Of a DNA stretch of 64,000 bases, positions 1 to 9,015 are shown in pieces; position 1 is the stretch's first letter; every line of letters starts with the position of its first letter. The position numbers and the translations under genes are program-made. Under the pieces are notes generated by a model. That model was not told where the DNA came from, did no database searches, and worked only from the letters and a program-made list of their open reading frames with translations. The stretch comes from Streptomyces sp. SJL17-4 (GTDB lineage: Bacteria; Actinomycetota; Actinomycetes; Streptomycetales; Streptomycetaceae), in the NCBI RefSeq assembly GCF_036826855.1, contig NZ_CP104578.1:6483501-6547500 (forward strand), read 5' to 3'.

Positions 1-211
1 GCCGCAGTGCAAGAGGTGCCCGACCCTCCGCCCGGTTCCCGCTCCGGTCGCTCTCCGTGCCCGGCGGGGGCAGTCGTCAGGCAGCCGAGAGGTGACGAAA
101 GCGTGAAACACGGTCAGGCGCCGGTGTCCGGTGGACCGGAGTTGGCATAGGGTCGCCAGAGTCTCGCGCGGGGAGCGCGGGACCCCAGTCGAGGGGGAAG
201 GGACCACGGAC
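1..211 (+). promoter_or_regulatory. Upstream region and leader of the lytic transglycosylase gene
   Basis: No convincing gene lies here. A TAGGGT hexamer at 148-153 is a plausible -10 element, but no good -35 sits 17-18 bases upstream. A purine-rich ribosome-binding site (GAGGGGGAAGGG) at about 191-202 precedes the ATG at 212. I looked for the conserved blocks of the c-di-AMP (ydaO) riboswitch, which precedes many Streptomyces cell-wall hydrolase genes, and did not find them. Confidence 0.4.
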
Positions 212-2032
212 ATGTCAGCGCACTTGGGTCGCAGGCTGCGCAAGGGGGCCACCAGCGGTGCGGTGGTGGCCGCGGCGGTCGCCGCGCTCGCCGCCTCACA
301 GGCGCCGGAGATGACCCCGCCGCCCACCGACAACGCCGGCGGAGACCGGGCCGTCGGCGCCGGGGACTCCGCCACGCCGCCCTCCGGCGACGGCTCCGCC
401 ACCGGCAACTCGCCGTACTACACGGAGCTGCCGCCGCTGAACACGCCGAACAAGCCCGGACTGCCGCCCGTCCAGCTGCCGGTGATAACCGGGCCCGCCC
501 AGGCCGGCATACCCGCGTCCGTGCTCGCCGCCTACCAGCGCGCCGAGCAGTCGATCCGTTCGACCACCCCCGGCTGCAACCTGCCCTGGCAGCTGCTCGC
601 CGGCATCGGAAAGGTCGAGTCCGGACAGGCGAGCGGCGGCCGGGTCGACGCCAACGGAACGACGCTCAAGCGGATCGTCGGCCCTGCCCTCAACGGCAAC
701 GGATTCGCCAACATCACCGACACCGACGACGGCCTCTACGACGGTGACCCCACCCACGACCGCGCCGTCGGCCCGATGCAGTTCATCCCGTCCACCTGGG
801 CCACCTGGGGGCAGGACGCGAACAGCGACGGGAAGAAGGACCCGAACAACATCTACGACGCCGCGCAGGCAGCCGGTCTCTACCTCTGCGCCAACGACCG
901 CAACCTCGCGCTCAAGGCCGACCTCGACCGCGCGATCCTCAGCTACAACCGCTCGACCGAGTACCTGAACACCGTCATGTCGTGGTTCGAGTACTACCGG
1001 CGCGGCACCCACCAGGTCCCGGACGGCACGGGAGTGCTGCCGGTCGACCGCAGCGACAACCGGGGCCAGGGCAACCGCCCCCTCCCCACATCGCCGCTCA
1101 CACCGTCCCCGACGACCCCCGCCACGAAGCCGCCCGGGACGGGCACGCCCAAGCCCGACCCGACGAAGCCGGGTGGGCCTTCGGAGGTCACCAAGCCGCC
1201 GACGAAGCCGACCCCGCCGGTGAAGCCCCCGGTCACGCCGCCGACGAAGCCGCCCGTTCCGCCGACCGTGCCGCCGGCCCTCAAGGTCGCGCGCCTCGCG
1301 GTCGTCTCCTCCGGCCCCCTCACCGCGACCACCGAGAGCGCCTTCACCAAGACCCCGACGGTCGCGGCGCTCGACGCCGCGGGCGCGCCGATCACCGGTG
1401 TGAGCATCCGCTTCGAGATCAGCGGCACCACCGACACCCGCTTCTCCGGCGGTGCGACGACCGCGACCGTCACCACGGGCTCGGCCGGCATCGCCGCCGC
1501 CCCCACCCTGCGGGCGGGCGAGAAGACCGGGTCGTTCACGGTCAAGGCCACCGTCGTGGGCCGCGGCATGGACGCGACCGCGTTCACCGCGACCGTCACC
1601 GAACGACAGGCGGACGCCCTCGCCCGGGTCGGCGGCGACCCGCTGTCGGCCACCACCGGCACCACGTTCGGCCAGTCCGTACAGGTGAAGGCCACCGCCA
1701 AGGGCGTGCTCGCTCCCGGTGTGCTCGTCACGGCCGTGATCGCCGACTCCGCGGGCACCCAGGAGAGCGCCGACGGCCCGACCTTCAAGGACGGCGGCGT
1801 CCGTACGCTCGTCCTGAAGACCGACGAGAACGGCCTGATCTCGCTGCCGGCCATTCTCGCGGGCGACAAGGCCGGCGAGTACGTGCTCCGCCTCACCGCT
1901 CCCGGCGGCGGCACCACGGAGATCAAGATGACGGTCACCGCGCCCACCGCGACCCCGAGCCCGAGCCCGAGCCCGGAGCCCACCTCCTCCGGCACCGGCT
2001 CGCCCGAGGCCTCCCCCTCGCCCTCGGCCTGA
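212..2032 (+). CDS. Secreted lytic transglycosylase with two Ig-like repeats
   Basis: A 606-residue secreted peptidoglycan hydrolase. A signal peptide (residues 1-30, with RRLRK then an Ala-rich core) is followed by a soluble-transglycosylase domain at about 105-268. That domain has the putative catalytic Glu136 in GIGKVESG and the family motif VGPMQFIPSTW near residue 187. A Pro/Thr/Lys-rich wall-spanning linker (about 280-355) leads into two tandem beta-sandwich repeats (about 357-462 and 463-575) that resemble invasin-type bacterial Ig domains. The protein ends in a Pro/Ser tail. ATG 212 was chosen because it gives the signal peptide and has a strong ribosome-binding site; the reading frame stays open upstream to 131. 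The transglycosylase domain is confident. The Ig assignment rests on alternating hydrophobic pattern and internal similarity only. Confidence 0.88.
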   Translation: MSAHLGRRLRKGATSGAVVAAAVAALAASQAPEMTPPPTDNAGGDRAVGAGDSATPPSGDGSATGNSPYYTELPPLNTPNKPGLPPVQLPVITGPAQAGIPASVLAAYQRAEQSIRSTTPGCNLPWQLLAGIGKVESGQASGGRVDANGTTLKRIVGPALNGNGFANITDTDDGLYDGDPTHDRAVGPMQFIPSTWATWGQDANSDGKKDPNNIYDAAQAAGLYLCANDRNLALKADLDRAILSYNRSTEYLNTVMSWFEYYRRGTHQVPDGTGVLPVDRSDNRGQGNRPLPTSPLTPSPTTPATKPPGTGTPKPDPTKPGGPSEVTKPPTKPTPPVKPPVTPPTKPPVPPTVPPALKVARLAVVSSGPLTATTESAFTKTPTVAALDAAGAPITGVSIRFEISGTTDTRFSGGATTATVTTGSAGIAAAPTLRAGEKTGSFTVKATVVGRGMDATAFTATVTERQADALARVGGDPLSATTGTTFGQSVQVKATAKGVLAPGVLVTAVIADSAGTQESADGPTFKDGGVRTLVLKTDENGLISLPAILAGDKAGEYVLRLTAPGGGTTEIKMTVTAPTATPSPSPSPEPTSSGTGSPEASPSPSA

Positions 2033-2060
2033 CCGGCCCGCGTCTCCCTCTCCTCCCCAC

Positions 2061-2099
2061 GCGCCGCTCCTCCGCCCCCACCGGGCGGGGGAGCGGCGC
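2061..2099 (+). terminator. Strong stem-loop terminator after the transglycosylase
   Basis: GCGCCGCTCC at 2061-2070 pairs with GGAGCGGCGC at 2090-2099. An inner CCGCCC/GGGCGG stem adds to it. There is no long T-tract, as is usual in high-G+C actinomycetes. It separates the transglycosylase from the small ORF at 2265. Confidence 0.7.
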
Positions 2100-2264
2100 T
2101 TCGCGTTCCCCGTGCGGGCGAACGGCTTTCCGGGATGTCCGGGCGGCGGCGGGTGGCACCGGGATCCCCGCGCAGGGCGGTGCAACGTGTTCTCATCTCG
2201 CGGTCGTGTTGCTACGGTGCCCCCGCCCTGACGGCCTATCAGATCGCACCCCGGGAGGCCGACC

Positions 2265-2405
2265 ATGCGTGCCCTCGTCGCCGCCGCCATCGGACTCGCC
2301 CCAGTCCTCCTCTTCATCCTCCTCGTCTCCGTGGTCGATCTGCCGCCCGACGGGCCCACCTCGCCCAAGCCCCTGCTGACCGCCGACCCCGGCCCCAAGA
2401 AGTAG
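2265..2405 (+). CDS. Small single-span membrane protein (SPW_0924-like)
   Basis: A 46-residue ORF. It has one hydrophobic segment (residues 4-24) and a short Pro-rich tail containing SPKPLLT. GGGAGG lies 5-6 bases before the ATG. It sits 10 bases upstream of the DUF3068 gene in the same direction and probably shares its mRNA. From memory, tiny Streptomyces proteins with the same SPKPLLT tail sit next to DUF3068 genes and are catalogued as the SPW_0924 family. The function is unknown. Its reality is supported by ribosome-binding site, codon usage and synteny. Confidence 0.7.
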   Translation: MRALVAAAIGLAPVLLFILLVSVVDLPPDGPTSPKPLLTADPGPKK

Positions 2406-2415
2406 GGGGGCGACC

Positions 2416-3432
2416 GTGCGCCGCCGAGCCAGCCTCGTCCTCCTCGCCCTCGCCGTCTTCTGCGTCGCGATGGCCCCGACCCTGCGCTGGTACGCCTTCC
2501 CCCGCCTGGCGAAGATCCCGCCGAACCAGTACCAGGAGACCGTCCTGGAGGCGCAGCCCGCGACCCTGCTCAACTACTCCACCCTCAAGGCGGAGAAGGT
2601 CGACAAGATCACGATCATCCAGACCCTCAAGGGCAACGTGGAGGAGTCGCGGCGCATCGAACGCGACGCCGGGCGCGACGTCGTCGTCTGGGACGCCCTC
2701 GCCTACATCACGGGCCCCGACGGCAAGATGGTCTCCAAGGTCCCCGAGCGGTACATCTTCGACGCCCACACCCAGGACCCCGTCAACGCCACCGGCGAAT
2801 CCGTCGACGGCGACCCGGTCCGGCGCGAGGGCATCGAGTTCAAGTGGCCCTTCCTCACCGAGAAGCGGGACTACCAGTACTTCGACGCCCAGACCCGCAC
2901 CTCGTCGCCCATCCACTACAAGGGCACCCGCACCTTCCGGGGCATGGAGGTCTACTACTTCGAGCAGACCATCCCCTGGACCCGGGTCCCCATGCCCAAG
3001 ACCATGCCGGTCAAGATCCCCCCGGAGGTCATCGCCGAATCCGGACTCACCCGCTGGTACACCACCAAGCGGATGTTCTGGATCGAGCCCGTCACCGGCG
3101 CCCCCGTCAACGGCGAGGAGATCCACAAGGAGGAGCTCCGCAACGCCAAGGCGCTGATGGGCGTCGACACCCTCACCGTCTTCGAGGGCCATGTGAAGAT
3201 GCGCGAGGACTACATCGAGAGCGTCGGCGAGATGGTCTCCTCCAACCGCCTCACGGTCCTCCTGCTCGTCTCCTACGTCCCCTGGAGCCTCACCTTCCTC
3301 GCGCTGCTCCTCCTCGCCCTCGCGCTCTGGCTGGAGGCACGCTCCCGCCGCCCCGCACCGGAGGCCGGCCCGGCACCGGAGGCCGGCACCGTCCCGGAGG
3401 CCCGCACCGCCCCGCTCACCCCTCCCGTCTGA
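2416..3432 (+). CDS. DUF3068 (porin PorA-like) membrane-anchored protein
   Basis: A 338-residue protein with an N-terminal transmembrane or signal-anchor segment (about 5-24), a large extracytoplasmic region and a second membrane span (about 283-310). The short cytoplasmic tail has PAPEAG-type repeats. The central region with EVYYFEQTIPW and TTKRMFWIEPVTG is characteristic of the actinobacterial DUF3068 family, annotated as porin PorA-like. No biochemical role is established. The start is GTG 2416, after AGGGGGG. The 3' end overlaps the convergent hrpB stop by 17 bases, so the two transcripts must overlap. Confidence 0.8.
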   Translation: MRRRASLVLLALAVFCVAMAPTLRWYAFPRLAKIPPNQYQETVLEAQPATLLNYSTLKAEKVDKITIIQTLKGNVEESRRIERDAGRDVVVWDALAYITGPDGKMVSKVPERYIFDAHTQDPVNATGESVDGDPVRREGIEFKWPFLTEKRDYQYFDAQTRTSSPIHYKGTRTFRGMEVYYFEQTIPWTRVPMPKTMPVKIPPEVIAESGLTRWYTTKRMFWIEPVTGAPVNGEEIHKEELRNAKALMGVDTLTVFEGHVKMREDYIESVGEMVSSNRLTVLLLVSYVPWSLTFLALLLLALALWLEARSRRPAPEAGPAPEAGTVPEARTAPLTPPV

Positions 3433-6052
3433 GCCGCGCGCTCGTGAACCGGGTCGCCTCCGCCGCGGAAGGGTCCTCGGGCCACGGATGCTTCGGGTAC
3501 CGCCCCCTCAACTCCGCCCGCACGGACCGGTAGCCGTCCCGCCAGAACGACGCCAGGTCGGCGGTGACCGCCGCCGGCCGCCCGGCGGGGGAGAGGAGAT
3601 GGACGAGCACCGGGACCCCCGCCACCCGAGGCGTCTCCGCGAGCCCGAACAACTCCTGGAGCTTCACCGCGAGCACCGGCCGCTCACCGCCGTACTCGAC
3701 CCGGATCCGCGAACCGCTCGGCACCTCGATCCGCTCGGGTGCCAGCTCCCCGAGCCGCCCCGCCTCGCCCGACGCCCAGGGCAACAGCCGCCGCAGGGCC
3801 TCACCGGCGTCGATCCGCCCCAGGTCGGTGCGCCGCGCGGCGCGGGACAGCTCCGGCTCCAGCCACTCCCCGGCCCGCCCGACGAGCGCCTCGTCCGCCA
3901 CGTCCGGCCAGGGTTCCCCCACCTCCCGGTGAAGAAAGGCGAGCCGCGCCCGCAGCTCCCCGGCCTCCCGGCTCCACCGCAGCAGCCCGAGCCCCTCGCG
4001 CCGCAGCCCGTCGAGCAGCGCCTCCCGCACAAGCGCGGGCTCCGCCTTCGACCCGAGCGGCCGGACCGTCAGCTCGACCGCACCGAGCCGGTCCACCGAC
4101 CGCGCGACCACGTCCCCGTCCTCCCAGTGGACCTCCTCGCCGGCGGACCGAAGATGCCCGGCCGCCCGCCGCGCCATGTCCTCGTCCACCACGGCCGCCA
4201 GCCGCACCCGCGCCGTCGCGTCCCGCGCCGTACGGTCCGCCACCGCCACGGCCAGCCACGGGGTGGCCCGCAGCCCGGAACCCTCACCGAGCCGGGCTCC
4301 GCTCCCCGACACCATCAGGTAGCCCCCCTGCTCCCGCGCCCTCGCCACCCGCTCCGGAAAGGCCAGCGCCGTCACGAGACCGGCCACCGCGTCGTCCCCG
4401 GTCGCCGGCCCCGCCGAAGCCCCGGCGGCAGCGAGGTGCGCCGAAGCCCCCGGAGTCGCCGAAGCCGACAGAGCGGCCGACGTCGCCGAGGTCCGCGAAG
4501 CCCCCGAGCCTCCGTCGCCCACCGCCTCCGCCGCCGACCGCTCCAGGCGGCGGGCCTCCGCCTTCCACCGGGCGCCGTACCCGTCGGTGCCCCGGCGCGC
4601 GGCGCGCCAGGCCGCCGCCAGGTCGTCCCCGTAGTCGCGCGGCGGCTCCTCGCTGAGCAGTGCCACCACCTCGGCGGCCCGCCGTACCCCGACCTCCGGC
4701 GCACCGTCCAGGAGCGCACGGCCGAGCCGGGGATGGAGACCGAGGCGGGACATCCGTACCCCTCGATCGGTGGCCCGCCCGGCCTCGTCCACGGCTCCGA
4801 TCGAGCCGAGGACCGAACGCGCCGCCGCCATCGCCCCGGCGGGCGGCGCGTCGAGCAGGGCGAGCCCCTCCGCCGTCGGGTCACCCCAGCAGGCCGCCCG
4901 CAGGGCGAAGTCCGCCAGGTCGGCGACCTTGATCTCCGGCGACGGGAAGCGCGGCCTGCCCCCGTCGCTCGCCTCCGCCCAGCAGCGGTAGACGAAGCCG
5001 AAGGCCTCCCGGCCCGCCCGGCCCAGACGCTGGGTCGCCGTCGCCTCCGAGACCGTCACCGTCGCCAGCGAGCCGAGCCCCCGGGCGTGGTCCATGCGGG
5101 GCTCACGGGCCAGACCCGAGTCCACGACGATCCGCACCCCCGGCACCGTCAGGCTGGACTCCGCCACCGAGGTCGCGAGCACCACCCGCCGCCGCCCGCC
5201 CGGCTCCGTACCGCGCAGCACCGCGTCCTGCACCGCCGCCGGCGCCCGGCCGTGCAGCTGGAGCACCTCGGCGTCCACATCGGCCAGCATCCCGGCCGTC
5301 CGCGCGATCTCCCCCGTACCCGGAAGGAAACAGAGGACGTCCCCCTCGTGCCGCTCCAGCGCGAGCCGGACCGTCGCGGCGACGTGCCGAAGCAGCGCCG
5401 GATCCACCCAGGTGCCGTGGGCGGGCCGGATGCCCGAAGGCGGCGCCTCGAAGAAGACCCGGCAGCCGTGGCCCTCGCCCCTGCTCCACACCACCGGCGC
5501 GGGCCCGCCACCCTCCAGGACCGTGAGGAGATCGGCCCAGGCCGCAGCGTCGCTCGTCGCCGACGCGGCGATCAGCTTCAGCTCGGGCCGCAGGGTGGCC
5601 CGCACGTCCACGAGGAACGCCATCGCCGTGTCGGCGTCCAGATGCCGCTCGTGGCACTCGTCGAGCAGCACCACGTCGACGCCCGCCAGCTCCGGATCGC
5701 GCTGGAGCCGCTGGAGCAGAATGCCCGTGGTCACCACCTCGACCCGGGTCGAGGGGCCCGTCCGCCGCTCGCCGCGCACCGAGAAGCCGACCGTGCCGCC
5801 CGCCTCCTCGCCGAGCAGCCACGCCATCCGCCGTGCCGCCGCCCGCACCGCCATCCGCCGCGGCTCGGCCACCAGGACCCGACGCCGCGGTCCCTCCCCT
5901 ATGAGACCCGCGAGGGCGAGCGGCACCAGCGTCGTCTTGCCGGTGCCGGGAGGCGCGGACAACACGGCCGTACCGCGCCGGTCGAGCGCGGCCAGCAGCT
6001 CGGGGACGGCATGGCGGACGGGGAGACGGTCGAGTGCGTCGTTTCGGATCAC
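3416..6052 (-). CDS. hrpB: ATP-dependent helicase HrpB
   Basis: An 878-residue DEAH-box-type helicase of the HrpB family, cytoplasmic. The Walker A motif PPGTGKTT lies at about residues 35-42. The Walker B/DEAH box appears as DECHERH. The C-terminal helicase lobe has SVAESSLTVPGVRIVVDSG and the RxGRAGR-type motif. The HrpB signature RYPKHPWPEDP is near the C-terminus. The frame is open back to 6109, but the region 6077-6110 is a terminator for the upstream gene. I therefore chose GTG 6052, which gives VIRNDALDRLPVR, the usual family N-terminus. A Gly/Ala/Ser-rich insert lies in the middle. Its substrate in Streptomyces is unknown. Confidence 0.9.
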   Translation of the reverse strand: MIRNDALDRLPVRHAVPELLAALDRRGTAVLSAPPGTGKTTLVPLALAGLIGEGPRRRVLVAEPRRMAVRAAARRMAWLLGEEAGGTVGFSVRGERRTGPSTRVEVVTTGILLQRLQRDPELAGVDVVLLDECHERHLDADTAMAFLVDVRATLRPELKLIAASATSDAAAWADLLTVLEGGGPAPVVWSRGEGHGCRVFFEAPPSGIRPAHGTWVDPALLRHVAATVRLALERHEGDVLCFLPGTGEIARTAGMLADVDAEVLQLHGRAPAAVQDAVLRGTEPGGRRRVVLATSVAESSLTVPGVRIVVDSGLAREPRMDHARGLGSLATVTVSEATATQRLGRAGREAFGFVYRCWAEASDGGRPRFPSPEIKVADLADFALRAACWGDPTAEGLALLDAPPAGAMAAARSVLGSIGAVDEAGRATDRGVRMSRLGLHPRLGRALLDGAPEVGVRRAAEVVALLSEEPPRDYGDDLAAAWRAARRGTDGYGARWKAEARRLERSAAEAVGDGGSGASRTSATSAALSASATPGASAHLAAAGASAGPATGDDAVAGLVTALAFPERVARAREQGGYLMVSGSGARLGEGSGLRATPWLAVAVADRTARDATARVRLAAVVDEDMARRAAGHLRSAGEEVHWEDGDVVARSVDRLGAVELTVRPLGSKAEPALVREALLDGLRREGLGLLRWSREAGELRARLAFLHREVGEPWPDVADEALVGRAGEWLEPELSRAARRTDLGRIDAGEALRRLLPWASGEAGRLGELAPERIEVPSGSRIRVEYGGERPVLAVKLQELFGLAETPRVAGVPVLVHLLSPAGRPAAVTADLASFWRDGYRSVRAELRGRYPKHPWPEDPSAAEATRFTSARLRREG

Positions 6053-6076
6053 GCACTCAGTCTCGTACGGGACGCG

Positions 6077-6110
6077 AAAAAGGTGGGTCCCGTTGTCCAC
6101 AGGACCCACC
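6077..6110 (-). terminator. Rho-independent terminator of the methyltransferase gene
   Basis: Read on the minus strand, GGTGGGTCC and GGACCCACC form a 9-bp stem around an 11-base loop, followed directly by five T residues. This is a canonical intrinsic terminator 26 bases after the methyltransferase stop. It also argues against any hrpB start upstream of it. Confidence 0.85.
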
Positions 6111-6135
6111 CATTAATAGGACAAGTGCGGGAACG

Positions 6136-6975
6136 CTACTCCGCGCGCTCGCAGACGAAGATCGCCGTGCCCGGGATCAGGTTCCCCCGCAGCGGGGACC
6201 AGCCACCCCACTCCTGGCTGTTCCACTCCGGCCACTCCGGCTCGACCAGGTCGACCAGGCGGAACCCGCCGGCCACCACGTCCCGCACCCGGTCGCCGAT
6301 CGTCCGGTGGTGCTCCACGTACACCGCCCGCCCCTGCTCGTCCTGCTCCACGTACGGGGTGCGGTCGAAATAGGAGGCCGCGATCGAGAGGCCCTCCGGA
6401 CCGGGCTCGTCCGGGAACGCCCAGCGGATCGGATGCGTCACCGAGAACACCCACCGGCCGCCGGGCCGCAGCACCCGCCGCACCTCCCGGAACACCTTCA
6501 CCGGGTCGGCGACGAACGGCACCGCGCCGTACGCCGAGCACGCCAGGTCGAAGGAGCCGTCCTTGAAGGGCAGGTCACCGGCGTCGGCCTCGACCAGCGG
6601 CACGTCCCCACCGATCCGCAGCGCGTGCTGGAGCTGCCGGTGCGACAGGTCCAGGGCCACCGGCCGCGCCCCCTGCGCCGCCAGCCAGCGCGAGCACTGC
6701 GCCGCGCCCGCCCCGATCTCCAGGACGTCGAGACCCTTCAGCGAGGCGGCCGGCCCGAGGAGCCCGGCCTCGGCCTCGTCGAGCCCCTCCGGACCCCAGA
6801 CGAACCGGTCGTCGCCCAGGAACGATCCATGATCGTTCTGGTAGTCGTCGGCGTTCCTGTCCCACCAGCCGCGGCTCGCCCGACTGCTCTCCGCGTCCCC
6901 CGCGTCACGCCGGGTCGCCTCCGCCTCGTCCTCGGTCGAGTCGGAGGGGACTTCGTGTTCGTACTCTTGGTTCAT
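6136..6975 (-). CDS. Class I SAM-dependent methyltransferase
   Basis: A 279-residue Rossmann-fold methyltransferase. An acidic N-terminal extension (about 30 residues) precedes WWDRNADDYQ. The SAM-binding motif I is LEIGAGAAQC, followed by the acidic motif II region VALDLSHRQL, DAGDLPF (motif III-like) and the post-motif strand LRPGGRWVFSVTHP. The family is the UbiE/Methyltransf_11-type small-molecule methyltransferases. The substrate cannot be told from the sequence. It is transcribed divergently from rpsA and ends at a terminator. The GGCGGGCGAG stretch before ATG 6975 is the likely ribosome-binding site. Confidence 0.85.
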   Translation of the reverse strand: MNQEYEHEVPSDSTEDEAEATRRDAGDAESSRASRGWWDRNADDYQNDHGSFLGDDRFVWGPEGLDEAEAGLLGPAASLKGLDVLEIGAGAAQCSRWLAAQGARPVALDLSHRQLQHALRIGGDVPLVEADAGDLPFKDGSFDLACSAYGAVPFVADPVKVFREVRRVLRPGGRWVFSVTHPIRWAFPDEPGPEGLSIAASYFDRTPYVEQDEQGRAVYVEHHRTIGDRVRDVVAGGFRLVDLVEPEWPEWNSQEWGGWSPLRGNLIPGTAIFVCERAE

Positions 6976-7321
6976 CTCGCCCGCCGATGTAGTTTGCGCT
7001 CAGTGCCGCTGTGCGCGGATCACGCCGATGAGGCGTGGAAGGACACAAGTTGGTGCCGGAGTTGAGCCGATCTGCCCCGGGTGCGCGCTTCGCGCATTGA
7101 CCCTGTCCGGCCGCCCCCGTATGCTAAAGGTTGCGCTGCGGGCCTGCGCGCCTCAGACGGAGCAGGCCGCGCTCGTACCTGTTGTATGTCCCCTCGGTTT
7201 TCGAGGCTCCTCCCGTTCGCGGGAAGGGGGCCTCATTGGCTGTCCGGCTTCTTGGTGCGATACGGGCTCTCGGCGTAGCAGTACCTACGACTTTCTGTCC
7301 GTAACCGGAGCCCTTTCCCAC
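6976..7321 (+). promoter_or_regulatory. Divergent promoter region and structured rpsA leader
   Basis: A 346-base gap between the divergent methyltransferase and rpsA. TTGACC (7097-7102), 17 bases, then TATGCT (7120-7125) is a near-ideal housekeeping promoter, so transcription should start near 7132 and leave a leader of about 190 bases. The leader holds three hairpins: GGCCTGC/GCAGGCC (7141-7147 with 7162-7168), CCTCG/CGAGG (7192-7196 with 7202-7206), and TCCCG-TTCG-CGGGA (7211-7224). Only a weak GGAG, 12 bases away, precedes the ATG. This is consistent with S1 genes, which often lack a strong Shine-Dalgarno. A 65-codon GTG ORF at 7081 overlaps the promoter and is probably spurious. Confidence 0.75.
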
Positions 7322-8836
7322 ATGACGAGCAGCACCGAGACCACCGCCACCAGCACCACCCCGCAGGTTGCGGTCAACGACATCGGTAACGAGGAAGCCT
7401 TCCTCGCCGCGATCGACGAGACGATCAAGTACTTCAACGACGGCGACATCGTCGACGGCGTCATCGTGAAGGTCGACCGGGACGAGGTCCTGCTCGACAT
7501 CGGTTACAAGACCGAAGGTGTCATCCCGAGCCGCGAGCTCTCGATCAAGCACGACGTCGACCCGAACGAGGTCGTCAAGGTCGGCGACGAGATCGAGGCC
7601 CTGGTTCTCCAGAAGGAGGACAAGGAAGGCCGCCTGATCCTCTCGAAGAAGCGTGCCCAGTACGAGCGCGCCTGGGGCACCATCGAGAAGATCAAGGAAG
7701 AGGACGGCATCGTCACCGGCACCGTCATCGAGGTCGTCAAGGGTGGTCTCATCCTCGACATCGGCCTCCGTGGCTTCCTGCCGGCCTCCCTCGTCGAGAT
7801 GCGTCGCGTCCGCGACCTCCAGCCCTACGTGGGCAAGGAGCTCGAGGCGAAGATCATCGAGCTGGACAAGAACCGCAACAACGTGGTCCTGTCCCGCCGT
7901 GCCTGGCTGGAGCAGACCCAGTCCGAGGTTCGCCAGACCTTCCTCACGACCCTCCAGAAGGGTCAGGTCCGCTCCGGCGTCGTGTCCTCGATCGTCAACT
8001 TCGGTGCCTTCGTGGACCTGGGTGGCGTCGACGGCCTCGTGCACGTCTCCGAGCTGTCCTGGAAGCACATCGACCACCCCTCCGAGGTTGTCGAGGTCGG
8101 CCAGGAGGTCACCGTCGAGGTTCTCGACGTGGACATGGACCGCGAGCGTGTCTCCCTGTCGCTGAAGGCGACGCAGGAGGACCCGTGGCAGCAGTTCGCC
8201 CGGACCCACCAGATCGGTCAGGTCGTCCCGGGTAAGGTCACCAAGCTGGTTCCGTTCGGTGCGTTCGTCCGCGTGGACGAGGGCATCGAGGGTCTGGTCC
8301 ACATCTCCGAGCTGGCCGAGCGCCACGTGGAGATCCCGGAGCAGGTCGTCCAGGTCAACGACGAGATCTTCGTCAAGGTCATCGACATCGACCTCGAGCG
8401 TCGTCGCATCAGCCTCTCGCTGAAGCAGGCCAACGAGTCCTTCGGTGCCGACCCGGCCTCGGTCGAGTTCGACCCGACCCTGTACGGCATGGCCGCGTCC
8501 TACGACGACCAGGGCAACTACATCTACCCCGAGGGCTTCGACCCCGAGACCAACGACTGGCTCGAGGGCTTCGAGACCCAGCGCGAGGCCTGGGAGACCC
8601 AGTACGCCGAGGCGCAGGCTCGTTTCGAGCAGCACCAGGCTCAGGTCATCAAGTCCCGCGAGGCCGACGAGGCCGCCGCTGCCGAGGGCGCTGCCGCCCC
8701 GGCCGCCGGTGGCAACGCCGGTGCGGGCATCTCGGGTGGTTCGTACTCCTCGGAGTCGGACGACAACTCCGGCGCCCTGGCGTCGGACGAGGCGCTCGCC
8801 GCCCTGCGCGAGAAGCTGGCCGGCGGCCAGAGCTGA
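7322..8836 (+). CDS. rpsA: 30S ribosomal protein S1
   Basis: A 504-residue S1 protein, which binds mRNA on the small ribosomal subunit. Four S1 (OB-fold) repeats are visible at about residues 40-110, 129-195, 215-283 and 299-370. The third and fourth carry the conserved FGAFVDLGGVDGLVHVSEL-type core. The C-terminus is an acidic then Gly/Ser-rich tail. Four repeats is the usual count in actinobacteria, against six in E. coli. The start is ATG 7322 (MTSSTETT); the frame is open further upstream only because the leader lacks stops. Codon choice is that of a highly expressed gene. Confidence 0.97.
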   Translation: MTSSTETTATSTTPQVAVNDIGNEEAFLAAIDETIKYFNDGDIVDGVIVKVDRDEVLLDIGYKTEGVIPSRELSIKHDVDPNEVVKVGDEIEALVLQKEDKEGRLILSKKRAQYERAWGTIEKIKEEDGIVTGTVIEVVKGGLILDIGLRGFLPASLVEMRRVRDLQPYVGKELEAKIIELDKNRNNVVLSRRAWLEQTQSEVRQTFLTTLQKGQVRSGVVSSIVNFGAFVDLGGVDGLVHVSELSWKHIDHPSEVVEVGQEVTVEVLDVDMDRERVSLSLKATQEDPWQQFARTHQIGQVVPGKVTKLVPFGAFVRVDEGIEGLVHISELAERHVEIPEQVVQVNDEIFVKVIDIDLERRRISLSLKQANESFGADPASVEFDPTLYGMAASYDDQGNYIYPEGFDPETNDWLEGFETQREAWETQYAEAQARFEQHQAQVIKSREADEAAAAEGAAAPAAGGNAGAGISGGSYSSESDDNSGALASDEALAALREKLAGGQS

Positions 8837-8870
8837 ACAGGCTCTCCGCTGAGCGCTAGCCGCTAGCGAA

Positions 8871-8906
8871 CCGAGGCCCGTTCCCCTTCGGGGGAGCGGG
8901 CCTCGG
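8871..8906 (+). terminator. rpsA terminator hairpin
   Basis: CCGAGGCCCG (8871-8880) pairs perfectly with CGGGCCTCGG (8897-8906). The inner CCCC/GGGG stem is capped by a TTCG tetraloop. This very stable hairpin lies 35 bases after the rpsA stop. Confidence 0.85.
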
Positions 8907-9015
8907 TCATGTTCCGGCCCTTCGAAGACCGCGCTCGTACGGAAGATCGTGCCGTCAGGGAATGGCGTTGCCGCGCGAGACGTTCCCAGAGAGAACACGA
9001 GGAGGAGCGGTAATC

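Noticed and set aside
1..211. c-di-AMP riboswitch before the transglycosylase
   Set aside because: The conserved blocks of the ydaO class are not present.
296..2398. Long minus-strand ORF (700 codons) opposite the transglycosylase
   Set aside because: Arg/Gly/Ala-rich shadow with no domain; the plus strand has signal peptide, ribosome-binding site and a known fold.
6053..6109. Longer hrpB start at 6109
   Set aside because: It lies within the terminator hairpin of the upstream methyltransferase gene, and the added residues are not family-like.
3488..6373. 961-codon plus-strand ORF opposite hrpB
   Set aside because: Arg/Pro-rich composition with no motif; hrpB on the other strand is complete and recognised.
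7081..7278. 65-codon GTG ORF in the rpsA leader
   Set aside because: It starts upstream of the predicted transcription start and has no ribosome-binding site or typical codon use.
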